A stretch of 42,246 bases of DNA, from NCBI GenBank assembly GCA_035252015.1, contig DATFDP010000148.1:1-42246 (forward strand), written 5' to 3'. Made by a program: the position numbers and the translations under genes. This stretch comes from JAICWP01 sp035252015 (lineage in GTDB: Bacteria > Acidobacteriota > Terriglobia > Terriglobales > Acidobacteriaceae). The notes below the pieces were generated by a model. The model ran no database searches, was not told the DNA's origin, and saw only the letters and a list, made by a program, of their open reading frames with translations. This document shows positions 16,644 to 23,751 of this stretch, piece after piece; positions within the stretch are counted from its first letter, which is position 1, and each line of letters starts with the position of its first letter.

Positions 16644-17732
16644 ATGAAAATGAGAGCTAAGCAACACATACTTTGCCGCGAGTTTGCTCCCTCCAAATTG
16701 GCATACCATCACAAATGCCTTGGGCTGCTGTTCATCCTTCCTTTCCTGGCCTTGAGCCTTTGGGCTGACGCCCAGGAGATTCCCGCCAACGAGGAATCGC
16801 AGCCGCTGGTGCTGGTGCGCATTATCCCTCTGCCCGGCGCCGAGGGTCGCATTGATCACATGGCCGTGGACGTGAAGGGTGGCCGTATTTTCGCTGCAGT
16901 TTTCGGCAATGATACGGTCGAGGTCATGGACGTCCGGCGCGCCAGGCGCATTTACACCATCAGCGGCGGGCTGAATGAACCCCAGGGCGTAGCCTATATC
17001 CCCGAGGGTAACCGGGTTGTGGTCTCCAATAGCGGCAGCGGCGCATGTCAGATTTTCGATGGTGATACGTACAGGCCGATTGGCACTGTCAAGTTTCCCG
17101 ACGATGCCGACCAATTGCGCTACGATCCTGCCAGCAAACGCGTCTACGTGGGGTACGGTGATGGAGCTGTCGGCGCCTTCGATGCGGTTACCAACCAGCG
17201 TGTAGGCCGGGACTTCGAACTCGGCGCCCATCCTGAATCTTTTCAACTGGAGGCGGGCGGCACGCGGATCTTTGCGAATCTGGCCTCCATCAGCCAGGTT
17301 GCGGTAATCAATCGTCTCACAGGCAAAATCATGAAGTGGCACCTTACCGAAGCGGGCACCAATTTCCCAATGGCCTTGGACGAGCACCATCGTCGGCTGT
17401 TCATCGGCGCGCGCAGGCCGGCGCGACTGCTGGTGCTGGACATGGATTCAGGAAAAATGATTGCGAGCCTGCCGGGCGCGGCGGACACCGATGACATGTG
17501 GTACGACGCCACCCGCAGGCGCATTTACGTTCCCAGCGGGGAAGGATTCATCTTCGTCTACCAGCAGGTCGACCCTGACCACTATGCCCGCATCGCCAAA
17601 ATTCCCAGCGCTATCGGAGCCCGTACCAGCGCCTACTTCGGACAGGTGGGAAAGCACAACAGCCTCTATGTGGCGGTTCCTGCGCGCGCGAACCGCGGCG
17701 CGGAAATGTGGGTGTATGAAACCCGCGATTGA
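16644..17732 (+). CDS. Secreted YncE-like beta-propeller protein
   Basis: A 362-residue protein. ATG 16644 is chosen, with a weak GGAAAA just before it; TTG 16632 is an alternative. A signal peptide with core CLGLLFILPFLALSL and cleavage near ADAQ is followed by repeated about 40-residue units of the type GGRIFAAVFGNDTVEVMDV, NRVVVSNSGSGACQIFD, KRVYVGYGDGAVGAFD and RRIYVPSGEGFIFVY, as in seven-bladed YncE/Vgb-type propellers. There are no catalytic residues to point to. It is divergent from the MFS gene (177 bp apart) and might share regulation with it. A periplasmic scaffold or binding role is possible; function unknown. Confidence 0.8.
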   Translation: MKMRAKQHILCREFAPSKLAYHHKCLGLLFILPFLALSLWADAQEIPANEESQPLVLVRIIPLPGAEGRIDHMAVDVKGGRIFAAVFGNDTVEVMDVRRARRIYTISGGLNEPQGVAYIPEGNRVVVSNSGSGACQIFDGDTYRPIGTVKFPDDADQLRYDPASKRVYVGYGDGAVGAFDAVTNQRVGRDFELGAHPESFQLEAGGTRIFANLASISQVAVINRLTGKIMKWHLTEAGTNFPMALDEHHRRLFIGARRPARLLVLDMDSGKMIASLPGAADTDDMWYDATRRRIYVPSGEGFIFVYQQVDPDHYARIAKIPSAIGARTSAYFGQVGKHNSLYVAVPARANRGAEMWVYETRD

Positions 17733-17742
17733 GGCGGGCAGG

Positions 17743-17759
17743 CGGGAGCTTCACTCCCG
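17743..17759. terminator. Small hairpin between convergent genes
   Basis: A perfect 6-bp stem CGGGAG/CTCCCG with loop CTTCA lies in the 29-bp gap between two convergent genes. There is no T-run on either side, so intrinsic termination is doubtful. Confidence 0.3.
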
Positions 17760-17761
17760 AG

Positions 17762-18781
17762 TCAGGGGATACGATAGATGGCTGCCGCGCCGGCGGAACT
17801 TGCCAGAGCTCCTGCATTCAACGCCGACTTCACCTTGCTGCTGGGGACATAAACAATATCTCCCGGATTCATCTGAATATCAGCTGCCTTGGCGCGCAGC
17901 AGATCCTTCATGGGCACGGAGAGCTCCTTCAGGCCGGAAGGAGTACGCCGAACCATCTTCGTGCCCGATACCGCGGCCAGGTGAGTTGGCCCACCCGCAG
18001 CTGCCAAAACCTGCAGCAGGGTCACTCCACCACTGGAGTTCAATGCATATCCGCCGGGCTTATTCACTTCTCCCAGTACGTAAACGATGCCCGCCTGCGG
18101 CACCACCACCGTGTCCCCCGGCTGCAGTTCTACATTGGCGCGCGCCATCTGCGGGGGATCGTTCGATAAATGTACGGTAGTCAGCTCATCGGTATTGCGA
18201 TGTGAAATCGTGATCGTATTCGAGGCCTTCTCCGTCAAGCCGCCCGCTGCTTCCAAAACATCGAGCAGCCGGTGAGGTCCCAGCACGGAAAAAACGCCCG
18301 GCTTCGCCACCTCGCCCGCCACCGAAATCTCGCTGTTCGTGTATTCCTTCACGAACACCGAAACTTGCGGCTCCTTGACGATATGTTTTTCCTGCAGCTG
18401 CTGGGTGATGGCCTGTTGCGCCTGGTCACTGCTCAGGCCGGCGATGTGAACATAGCCCACCAGCGGCAGCGAAATGTTGCCGTCACTTCCCACCCGAGTG
18501 TGCCCGGAGAGGTCAGGCGCGCCGTAGACCGTTATGTCCAGCTCGTCCCCCCGCCCAATCACCAGGGAAGAATCCGCCTCCCTCGCAACCGGTGACATAG
18601 TCACCGTAGCTGGCGCTGTGGCTGCCCCAATTGAGGCGCCGCCTATCGAAACTTGCTTATCTGATGGAATCGTCTGGGATCGAGCAGTTGGTGGAAATCC
18701 CAAAAATCCCAAAATGCAGGCGCACGTAAGCGCGACGAAATACTGCTGGGCACAATTTTGTTTCATGGCTTTGTGGCGCAT
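17762..18781 (-). CDS. Polysaccharide export protein (Wza-like, Poly_export plus SLBB domains)
   Basis: A 339-residue protein, here started at ATG 18781; ATG 18766 is equally possible and neither has a clear ribosome site. A signal peptide (FVALTCACILGFLGF) ends near ARSQ. The poly-export domain begins with VIGRGDELDITVYG and carries DGNISLPLVGYVHIAGLS, both family hallmarks. Two SLBB domains follow (ISVAGEVAKPGVFSV and VYVLGEVNKPGGYAL), each followed by a LLxVLxAAGG helix. Such proteins form the outer-membrane or periplasmic channel for exopolysaccharide or capsule export. The usual Cys of a Wza lipoprotein is not placed as a lipobox. No polymerase, flippase or tyrosine kinase gene is nearby, so it works with components encoded elsewhere. 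Confidence 0.88.
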   Translation of the reverse strand: MRHKAMKQNCAQQYFVALTCACILGFLGFPPTARSQTIPSDKQVSIGGASIGAATAPATVTMSPVAREADSSLVIGRGDELDITVYGAPDLSGHTRVGSDGNISLPLVGYVHIAGLSSDQAQQAITQQLQEKHIVKEPQVSVFVKEYTNSEISVAGEVAKPGVFSVLGPHRLLDVLEAAGGLTEKASNTITISHRNTDELTTVHLSNDPPQMARANVELQPGDTVVVPQAGIVYVLGEVNKPGGYALNSSGGVTLLQVLAAAGGPTHLAAVSGTKMVRRTPSGLKELSVPMKDLLRAKAADIQMNPGDIVYVPSSKVKSALNAGALASSAGAAAIYRIP

Positions 18782-18983
18782 TCTAAGCCGGATGCTGCCA
18801 CCGCACAAGACTCAATTCTTGTGCGCGAATAATTTTCCAGAAAGCCACACCGAAGCCCAAAACAAAACCGTCACAAGCAGGCTAATCCACCCCCGGCTTT
18901 TCCGTGCTCCAGGTCGATCCCCTGCTCACTCGCCGGCAAAGGCAGTGGTCCCAATCCAGAACTCCGCCAGCTAACTGAGAGGC

Positions 18984-19096
18984 ATGGATTCCTGTGGCGA
19001 AGCTCGTTTCCTGCGGGCGGAGAGGGCGGATGACATTTACGGGAAGGGAGAGGTCGTCGGCGACGTTATCGCGCCAGCCATAAGTGGGGGAGGCTC
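18984..19096 (+). pseudogene. Probable remnant of a Phd/YefM-type antitoxin
   Basis: Just before the PIN-domain remnant, the frame containing 19040-19090 reads YGKGEVVGDVIAPAI. This resembles the C-terminal end of Phd-type antitoxins, where a G-x-(I/V)-x-GD(I/V)-x-(S/A)PA motif is common. In the neighbouring frame, bases from about 18980 read IPVAKLVS, similar to the PVA(R/K)LVP segment that precedes it in such antitoxins. The two parts are in different frames and no intact gene can be drawn. The position directly upstream of a VapC-like sequence supports the reading. Confidence 0.35.
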
Positions 19097-19479
19097 GTGG
19101 ACACGCGCATGGTCGTTTGGCTGGCTTTCGACCCGGCGCAGCTTCCATCCATAGCACGGGCTGCGATTGAGCATGCGGGCCAAAAGGAGGATGGTCTCGT
19201 CGTTTCCGACATCACCCTTCTCCAGCTGACAAACCTGGTCAGCAAAGACCGCATCCGCTTGGACAACAGTCTGGAATCATTTTTTCAGGAAATTGGGATG
19301 CGCTTTGCTGTGCTGCCTATCACTAACCGTGCGGTGTACTGCCTCTGAAACTCCCTCCCGCTTATCCTAACGATCCGGCCGATCGAATTATCGGAGCCAC
19401 AGCGCTGGCTGAAGGCTTATCTTGGATTACTGCCGAGCGGGCAGTCCGCCATGCCAAGGCACCACAAATCATCTGGTGA
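19097..19479 (+). pseudogene. Frameshifted PIN-domain (VapC-like) toxin
   Basis: From GTG 19097, with GGGGAGG just upstream, the frame reads a PIN domain: the first acidic residue is in VDT, then VVSDITLLQLTNLVSKDRIRLD and MRFAVLPITNRAV. It hits TGA at 19346-19348. About 20 nt later another frame resumes exactly where the family continues, with YPNDPADRIIGATALAEGL, then WITAERAV, and ends at TGA 19477-19479. D-P-A-D-R carries the conserved acidic residues. A net one-base loss or two-base gain near 19335-19348 would restore the frame. Intact family members are site-specific RNases paired with an antitoxin. This copy is very probably dead unless the break is a sequencing error. Confidence 0.75.
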
Positions 19480-19603
19480 AATCCTCCTGGTGCGTGGCAT
19501 CTAAATAAGGCAAACTGTGGTGCAATTTGGGCCTCCAGGGCGGCGGCTGGCACTCCCCTCGCGCCTTTACCACGCCAGCTCTTCAATTTAGAATCAACCT
19601 CGG

Positions 19604-19679
19604 GCCGAGATAGCTCAGTTGGTAGAGCAGCTGATTCGTAATCAGCAGGTCGCCGGTTCAAGTCCGGCTCTCGGCTCCA
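19604..19679 (+). tRNA. tRNA-Thr (anticodon CGT)
   Basis: A 76-nt cloverleaf: acceptor GCCGAGA/TCTCGGC, D arm GCTC/GAGC, anticodon stem GCTGA/TCAGC around TTCGTAA (anticodon CGT, reading ACG), T arm GCCGG/CCGGC with TTCAAGT, discriminator T and encoded CCA at 19677-19679. No tRNA-flanked integration repeat is seen on either side. Confidence 0.97.
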
Positions 19680-19813
19680 GCCTTCTAGTGCCGTGTCGGG
19701 AAGTTTTTTCTCGGCTAACCCAACTTTCTGCACCACTCCCGGCACCCACATAATCTATGGAAGGGAAATAACGGCCGGACGCACGGGCTGCACATTCCAG
19801 CCAGGGGAGAAAG

Positions 19814-20464
19814 ATGATGCCTGCGAGAGATCATTTGACGGTGGTTGGTCTGGGAGGGTCGATGGCCCAGCATTCCAGTAGTCTGGCGGCTCTGAAGATT
19901 GCGCTGGAAGGAGCCGCCGAGTCAGGTGCAGCTATCGAACTGCTCGACATCCGCGAGCTTGGGCTTCCCATGTACGAGCCCAGCAATCAGCAGCCGCCCC
20001 AGTCCGTCCTGAAGCTCTGTGATGCGATTTATCGTGCCGATGGCCTGATCTGGAGCAGCCCCATGTACCACGGCACTATCAGCGGATCGTTTAAAAACGC
20101 GCTGGATTGGCTGCAGCTCCTGGGAGACCGCAATCCGCCGTACCTGACCGACAAAGTGGTCGGTCTGATCAGCACCGCCGGCGGTGTGCAAGGCCTACAA
20201 GCGGTAAACACCATGGAGTTTGTCGTCCGCGCGCTTCGTGGCTGGGCTGTTCCTCTAGTAATGCCGATAGCACAAGCCTGGAAGGCCTTCGACGAGCATG
20301 GAGTTCCGCAGGATAGCCGCCTGACGGACCAGTTGCATGCGTTGGGAAAGGAAGTGGCGAGGGGCTCCTGCCAGTTTGCGCTGGAGCCGCCGACCAGGGG
20401 TGATGCGCAAAAGGCGGAAGCCGAGATCACTCCCGTCAGTGAACGGGAGGCGAAATCCGCTTAG
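19814..20464 (+). CDS. NAD(P)H-dependent FMN reductase-like flavoprotein
   Basis: A 216-residue cytoplasmic protein with GGGGAG ahead of ATG 19814. The flavodoxin-like fold of NADPH-dependent FMN reductases is recognisable: first strand and phosphate loop VVGLGGSMAQHSSS, then SSPMYHGTISGSFKNALDW, which is the FMN-contacting signature of the family, and STAGGVQGLQAV near the isoalloxazine ring. The C-terminal 40 residues are charged and probably disordered (EAEITPVSEREAKSA). Members supply reduced flavin to monooxygenases or reduce quinones and metals. A methyltransferase follows 21 bp later on the same strand, so they are probably cotranscribed. Confidence 0.85.
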   Translation: MMPARDHLTVVGLGGSMAQHSSSLAALKIALEGAAESGAAIELLDIRELGLPMYEPSNQQPPQSVLKLCDAIYRADGLIWSSPMYHGTISGSFKNALDWLQLLGDRNPPYLTDKVVGLISTAGGVQGLQAVNTMEFVVRALRGWAVPLVMPIAQAWKAFDEHGVPQDSRLTDQLHALGKEVARGSCQFALEPPTRGDAQKAEAEITPVSEREAKSA

Positions 20465-20485
20465 AACTCCAAGACGGAAATATCC

Positions 20486-21232
20486 ATGGAACCGAAACTA
20501 TCGCCCGACCAAATTTTGCGCGAAGAATTCAACCGCTGGGCTGAAGCCGGCCGCGGCGAGGAGATGGAACGCCATCACCTCGATATCACCGAGAAAACCA
20601 TCCGCCTCATGGACCTGCGCCCCGGCGAGCGCGTGCTCGACCTGGGCTGCGGCGCCGGCTGGGCCACGCGCCTGCTCGCTCGCCTGGTCTCCGACGGCCC
20701 GGAAGGATTCGGCCAGGTGATCGGCCTGGACGTTTCCGACGAGATGATTCGGCGCGCACGCGCCGCCTCCCGCGATTTTGAAAATGTCATGTACGTGTGG
20801 GGCTCGGCGCAGCAGATTCCCTGGGAAGAGAACTTTTTCGACAAGGCGCTATCAGTGGAGTCGTTCTACTACTATCCCGACCAGGAGCGGGCGCTGGCGG
20901 AGTTGTTTCGCGTGATGGCCCCGCACGGGCGCCTGTTCATTCTCATTAATCTCTATAAGGACAATCCTTATTCGTTGCGCTGGGTGGATGAACTGCAGGT
21001 GCCCGTGCACGCTCTGTCCGAGGCGGAGTATGTGGAGATGCTGAAGCGCAATGCGTTCGAAAAAGTCGAGGCGCGGCGCATTCCAGACGACACGCCCACG
21101 CCCGACGAGTACAGCGGCAAGTGGTTCAAGAATGCCGCCGAGCTGCGCGAATTCAAGCGCATTGGAGCGCTTTTGCTCATGGCGGCCAAGCCTGATGTGC
21201 GCGTGGCCGCGCCGGGATACCAGATCTATTAG
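20486..21232 (+). CDS. Class I SAM-dependent methyltransferase (Methyltransf_11 type)
   Basis: A 248-residue cytoplasmic enzyme. The SAM-binding motif I VLDLGCGAGWATRLLAR is perfect, motif II follows at GLDVSDEMIRRAR, and the post-motif region has GSAQQIPWEENFFDKALSVES, which resembles ubiquinone/menaquinone or sterol-type methyltransferases. The acceptor cannot be told from sequence. It lies 21 bp behind a flavin reductase gene, probably one operon, and ends in a convergent pair with a small secreted-protein gene. Confidence 0.9.
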   Translation: MEPKLSPDQILREEFNRWAEAGRGEEMERHHLDITEKTIRLMDLRPGERVLDLGCGAGWATRLLARLVSDGPEGFGQVIGLDVSDEMIRRARAASRDFENVMYVWGSAQQIPWEENFFDKALSVESFYYYPDQERALAELFRVMAPHGRLFILINLYKDNPYSLRWVDELQVPVHALSEAEYVEMLKRNAFEKVEARRIPDDTPTPDEYSGKWFKNAAELREFKRIGALLLMAAKPDVRVAAPGYQIY

Positions 21233-21269
21233 TTCCCAGTACCTGGTTCCCGACCCGAGTTCCCAGGTA
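21231..21269. repeat. Intergenic word-repeat element with inverted arms
   Basis: Between two convergent stops, AGTTCCCAG occurs twice (21231-21239 and 21258-21266). TACCTGG (21240-21246) pairs with CCAGGTA (21263-21269). The same kind of words (CCAGTACC, ACTGGTACC) recur at 42.1 kb. There is no T-run, so a plain terminator is not indicated. Confidence 0.4.
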
Positions 21270-21295
21270 ATGCTTTCAGGAGCTAATGCGCGCGG

Positions 21296-21667
21296 CTATC
21301 GCGAGCTGCACAGCGCCTGCCGCTTCGACTCCTCCTGCTGCGCCAGCGCCTGAAGACTCGCCGCTTCATGCTGCAACCTGCCCAGCATCATCTCCCACAT
21401 GTCAGCATTCACCTGCAGAGCATCGCGCACTGTGCTGTCATGCACAATTCCGGCGTCGTTGCGCAGCATGGTGAGCAAGGAACGCAGACCCGAGCTTTCC
21501 TTCAGCATTGCGTCCGCTTCGTCGCGATGGCGCTGCGCCATGGCCTGCCACTCCTGCTCACAGGCGGTGTTCGCGGCGCGTGGTGGCGTCGACCGGCTTT
21601 GCGGCGCTGCTGCCCAGAGCACCCCGGCCAGCAGGGAGAGTGCTAAGGACGTGGTGACTAGCCTCAT
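21296..21667 (-). CDS. Small secreted alpha-helical protein of unknown function
   Basis: A 123-residue protein. ATG 21667 is chosen because GGGGGA lies 4 nt upstream and a clean signal peptide follows directly (MRLVTTSLALSLLAGVLWAAA). The mature part is almost entirely amphipathic helix, rich in Glu, Gln, Arg, Met and Leu (CEQEWQAMAQRHRDEADAML to LQALAQQEESKRQALC). A Cys near each end of the mature chain could form a disulfide bond, making a helical hairpin in the periplasm. I recognise no family. Confidence 0.7.
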   Translation of the reverse strand: MRLVTTSLALSLLAGVLWAAAPQSRSTPPRAANTACEQEWQAMAQRHRDEADAMLKESSGLRSLLTMLRNDAGIVHDSTVRDALQVNADMWEMMLGRLQHEAASLQALAQQEESKRQALCSSR

Positions 21668-21811
21668 GTGATCCCCCGAAGACATAACAAATTGCGTCTT
21701 TACCATAGAGCCTGTACGGGAAAGACTCCGAATGTTTTTACAAATGGCGCAGGGCGATAGCCTGCTCCGTCAGCTCAATTTGGGGGTATCCTATAAGGAG
21801 CGAGGTGGGGT

Positions 21812-22630
21812 ATGCGGAGTCTGCTGCCGGTTGGGTTCATGGTTCTGCTGCCGCTGGCAGCGCTGGCGCAGTATCGAGGCATGCCCGCCAGAAGCGCTCC
21901 CATGCGCGGGCCGATGGCCATGCGTACGGCCCCCATGGCACGCCCATTCATTGGCCGATCCATGCCGGTGCGGGGAGGGTTTCATTTCCGGCCGTCCGTG
22001 CCGAGACGTGTAATGCCGTTCAGGCCGCAGGGTCGCCCGGGATTTCATTCCGGGCACATCGGCTTGACCTTCGGGTTCGGGCACGGAAATTTTCCCTTCG
22101 GCGTGCATCCGGACAACCGCTGCTTCTCTGATGCCTTTTTCGATCCTTTTTTCTGCACCCGCACGCCCACTCGCTTCTCGTCGTTCGTTCCCTTTTCGTC
22201 CTTTTTGCCCTTCGCTTCTTATCCGTACTACAGTATGCCCCTGTACGACGAGTCCAGCTACAACGGTTCCCGCGACACGGAGCAACTGGAACGGGCCAAC
22301 GCTCAGGTCAGCGACTTAACCAACCAGATTGAACAACTGAGGGAAGAGTTGGGGCGGATGCAGGAGCAGCAGAGCTCGCCGCAAGCGGCTGCAACGCCCG
22401 CGCCCAAGGCGAATGATGCCAAGGTAGAGCCACCGGTTTCCACCACTCTGGTATTTCGCGATGGCCACCGCAGCCAGGTGGAGAATTACGCCATCGTGGG
22501 CAATACGCTGTGGGTGTTCAGTGACCAGAGGCGAACCAAGATTCCCATTACCGAACTGGACCTCAAATACACGGAGCAGGTAAACGAAGAACGCGGCGTG
22601 GACTTCACGATTCCGACTTCAGCCAAGTAA
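21812..22630 (+). CDS. Secreted protein with Met/Arg/Pro-rich N-terminus and coiled coil, function unknown
   Basis: A 272-residue protein with GAGGTGGGG immediately before ATG 21812. Signal peptide MRSLLPVGFMVLLPLAALAQ. The first mature region is rich in Met, Arg, Pro and Gly with repeated APM and MRG words. A Phe/Gly/His-rich stretch follows (LTFGFGHGNFPFG) with two Cys about 14 residues apart. Residues about 155-190 form a coiled coil (LERANAQVSDLTNQIEQLREEL). A Pro/Ala linker leads to a small C-terminal beta-rich module (TTLVFRDGHRSQVENYAIVGNTLWVFSDQ) that is often found in Acidobacteriota secreted proteins. This suggests an envelope structural or surface role; no function can be assigned. 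Confidence 0.75.
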   Translation: MRSLLPVGFMVLLPLAALAQYRGMPARSAPMRGPMAMRTAPMARPFIGRSMPVRGGFHFRPSVPRRVMPFRPQGRPGFHSGHIGLTFGFGHGNFPFGVHPDNRCFSDAFFDPFFCTRTPTRFSSFVPFSSFLPFASYPYYSMPLYDESSYNGSRDTEQLERANAQVSDLTNQIEQLREELGRMQEQQSSPQAAATPAPKANDAKVEPPVSTTLVFRDGHRSQVENYAIVGNTLWVFSDQRRTKIPITELDLKYTEQVNEERGVDFTIPTSAK

Positions 22631-22641
22631 ATGCCGCCAGC

Positions 22642-23079
22642 TCAGGTGTGCTGCCAGTTCCACACCGGCACGCCTTTCTCGTCACGCAGCACGTAGGCAT
22701 CGCTGCCCTTATCAATTTCGCGCGCCAGAATGATGGAAACCCCATTATCCGTGGTGGGGGAGCCGATGACTTCAACCTCATCGCCGGCCTTCAGCTCGAT
22801 GCCCATGTCCTTAATGAATCGCTCCGGGCACAGGTAAACATTAACGGTATCGCTGGCAGTTTTCAGCACCAGGTGCATGAGCGCGCTGCGGCCCTGGCCT
22901 TCCAGTTTCATTTCCTGAACGGTGCCCTTGATCTTCTTCTCCGCTTTTAAGTCGTACTTGAGAGCGGGAGCTTTCGCCGACGCATGCTGGGTTTGCGCTG
23001 CTGCCAGGCCGCACATGCCCAGCAGAAGGAGGCATACAGAGCCTGTTTTAATAAGTGTCGCTCGCTTTGCTTTGAACAT
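22642..23079 (-). CDS. Small secreted OB-fold-like protein, paralogue of the gene at 34752
   Basis: A 145-residue protein with GGGGAGGGG before ATG 23079. Signal peptide with core SVCLLLLGMCGLAAAQ. The mature domain starts with KKIKGTVQEMKLEG and contains GDEVEVIGS and ILAREIDKG, and ends in AYVLRDEKGVPVW. The five-strand pattern with a GDxVxVxG turn looks like a small OB-like beta barrel. The protein at 34752-35153 has the same order and the same ending (FVFRDENGKPVW), so the two are paralogues. The family is unnamed to me. It converges on the gene ending at 22630 with an 11-bp gap. Confidence 0.75.
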   Translation of the reverse strand: MFKAKRATLIKTGSVCLLLLGMCGLAAAQTQHASAKAPALKYDLKAEKKIKGTVQEMKLEGQGRSALMHLVLKTASDTVNVYLCPERFIKDMGIELKAGDEVEVIGSPTTDNGVSIILAREIDKGSDAYVLRDEKGVPVWNWQHT

Positions 23080-23217
23080 AGCCCCTCCCCGTAGATAGAC
23101 AGGAGCCAGAGCGGGAATTAGGGTTCAGCTGAGGAACAGGACAGGCTCCAGCCTCTCCTGAAGGCTCGAAATCGAGCCCACAATATCACTTTTTGCTCGG
23201 GCGAGTACGAACAATTT

Positions 23218-23736
23218 TTAGTACCGCGGCGCTCTATATCCCTTTTCTGTCAGGCGCTTCTGCAGTTCCTCATGCATGCGATCGCCCAGTCGCTCGCCCC
23301 AGGCACGACCCGCCTCCACCGATTCTTGCTGGATTTCCGGCAAAGTGGTGCTGATTTTGCGTCCCAGCGGGCTCTCGTAAAACGCGATGAGCTGGCGTAT
23401 CTCCCGATGGCTGAAATGCTTATCGTAGATGGGCAGGATGGCCTTCATCAGTTCATCGGGGCTGGCCTGGCGCTTGAACTCCAGCGTGAAATCCTGCCAG
23501 AACTGGTCCGGCACATCGGGGCGGGCGCGGCGCATAGCGGCAACTTGTGCGTCGATGTCCTGGTCGAAGAGGTCGCGCAGAATGCGCCTCGTGCCTACCA
23601 ATTCCATGAGTTTTTCCGTGTCCTGGTGCTTGGCGCTGACCGTCTCGCTGGCGTGTGATTGGCTGGCCGGCCTGACCTGAGCGGCGGATAGGGCAGCCAT
23701 TCCCAGGCACAGCAGCGCCATGGCTGGTATTCGCAT
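23218..23736 (-). CDS. Secreted DUF2059 domain protein
   Basis: A 172-residue protein, ATG 23736 behind AAGGAG. Signal peptide MRIPAMALLCLGMAALSAAQ. The helical region includes FSHREIRQLIAFYESPLGRK, the most typical part of DUF2059, with the preceding IYDKH. Members are periplasmic or secreted helical proteins without known activity. The gene begins 15 bp after the glycosyltransferase stop on the same strand, so it is probably the second gene of that operon. Confidence 0.85.
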   Translation of the reverse strand: MRIPAMALLCLGMAALSAAQVRPASQSHASETVSAKHQDTEKLMELVGTRRILRDLFDQDIDAQVAAMRRARPDVPDQFWQDFTLEFKRQASPDELMKAILPIYDKHFSHREIRQLIAFYESPLGRKISTTLPEIQQESVEAGRAWGERLGDRMHEELQKRLTEKGYRAPRY

Positions 23737-23751
23737 TGAGTTCTCCTTGCC

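Noticed and set aside
19604..19679. tRNA-Thr as attachment site of an island containing the toxin-antitoxin remnant
   Set aside because: No repeat of the tRNA 3' end was found on either side within the window, and no integrase is present.
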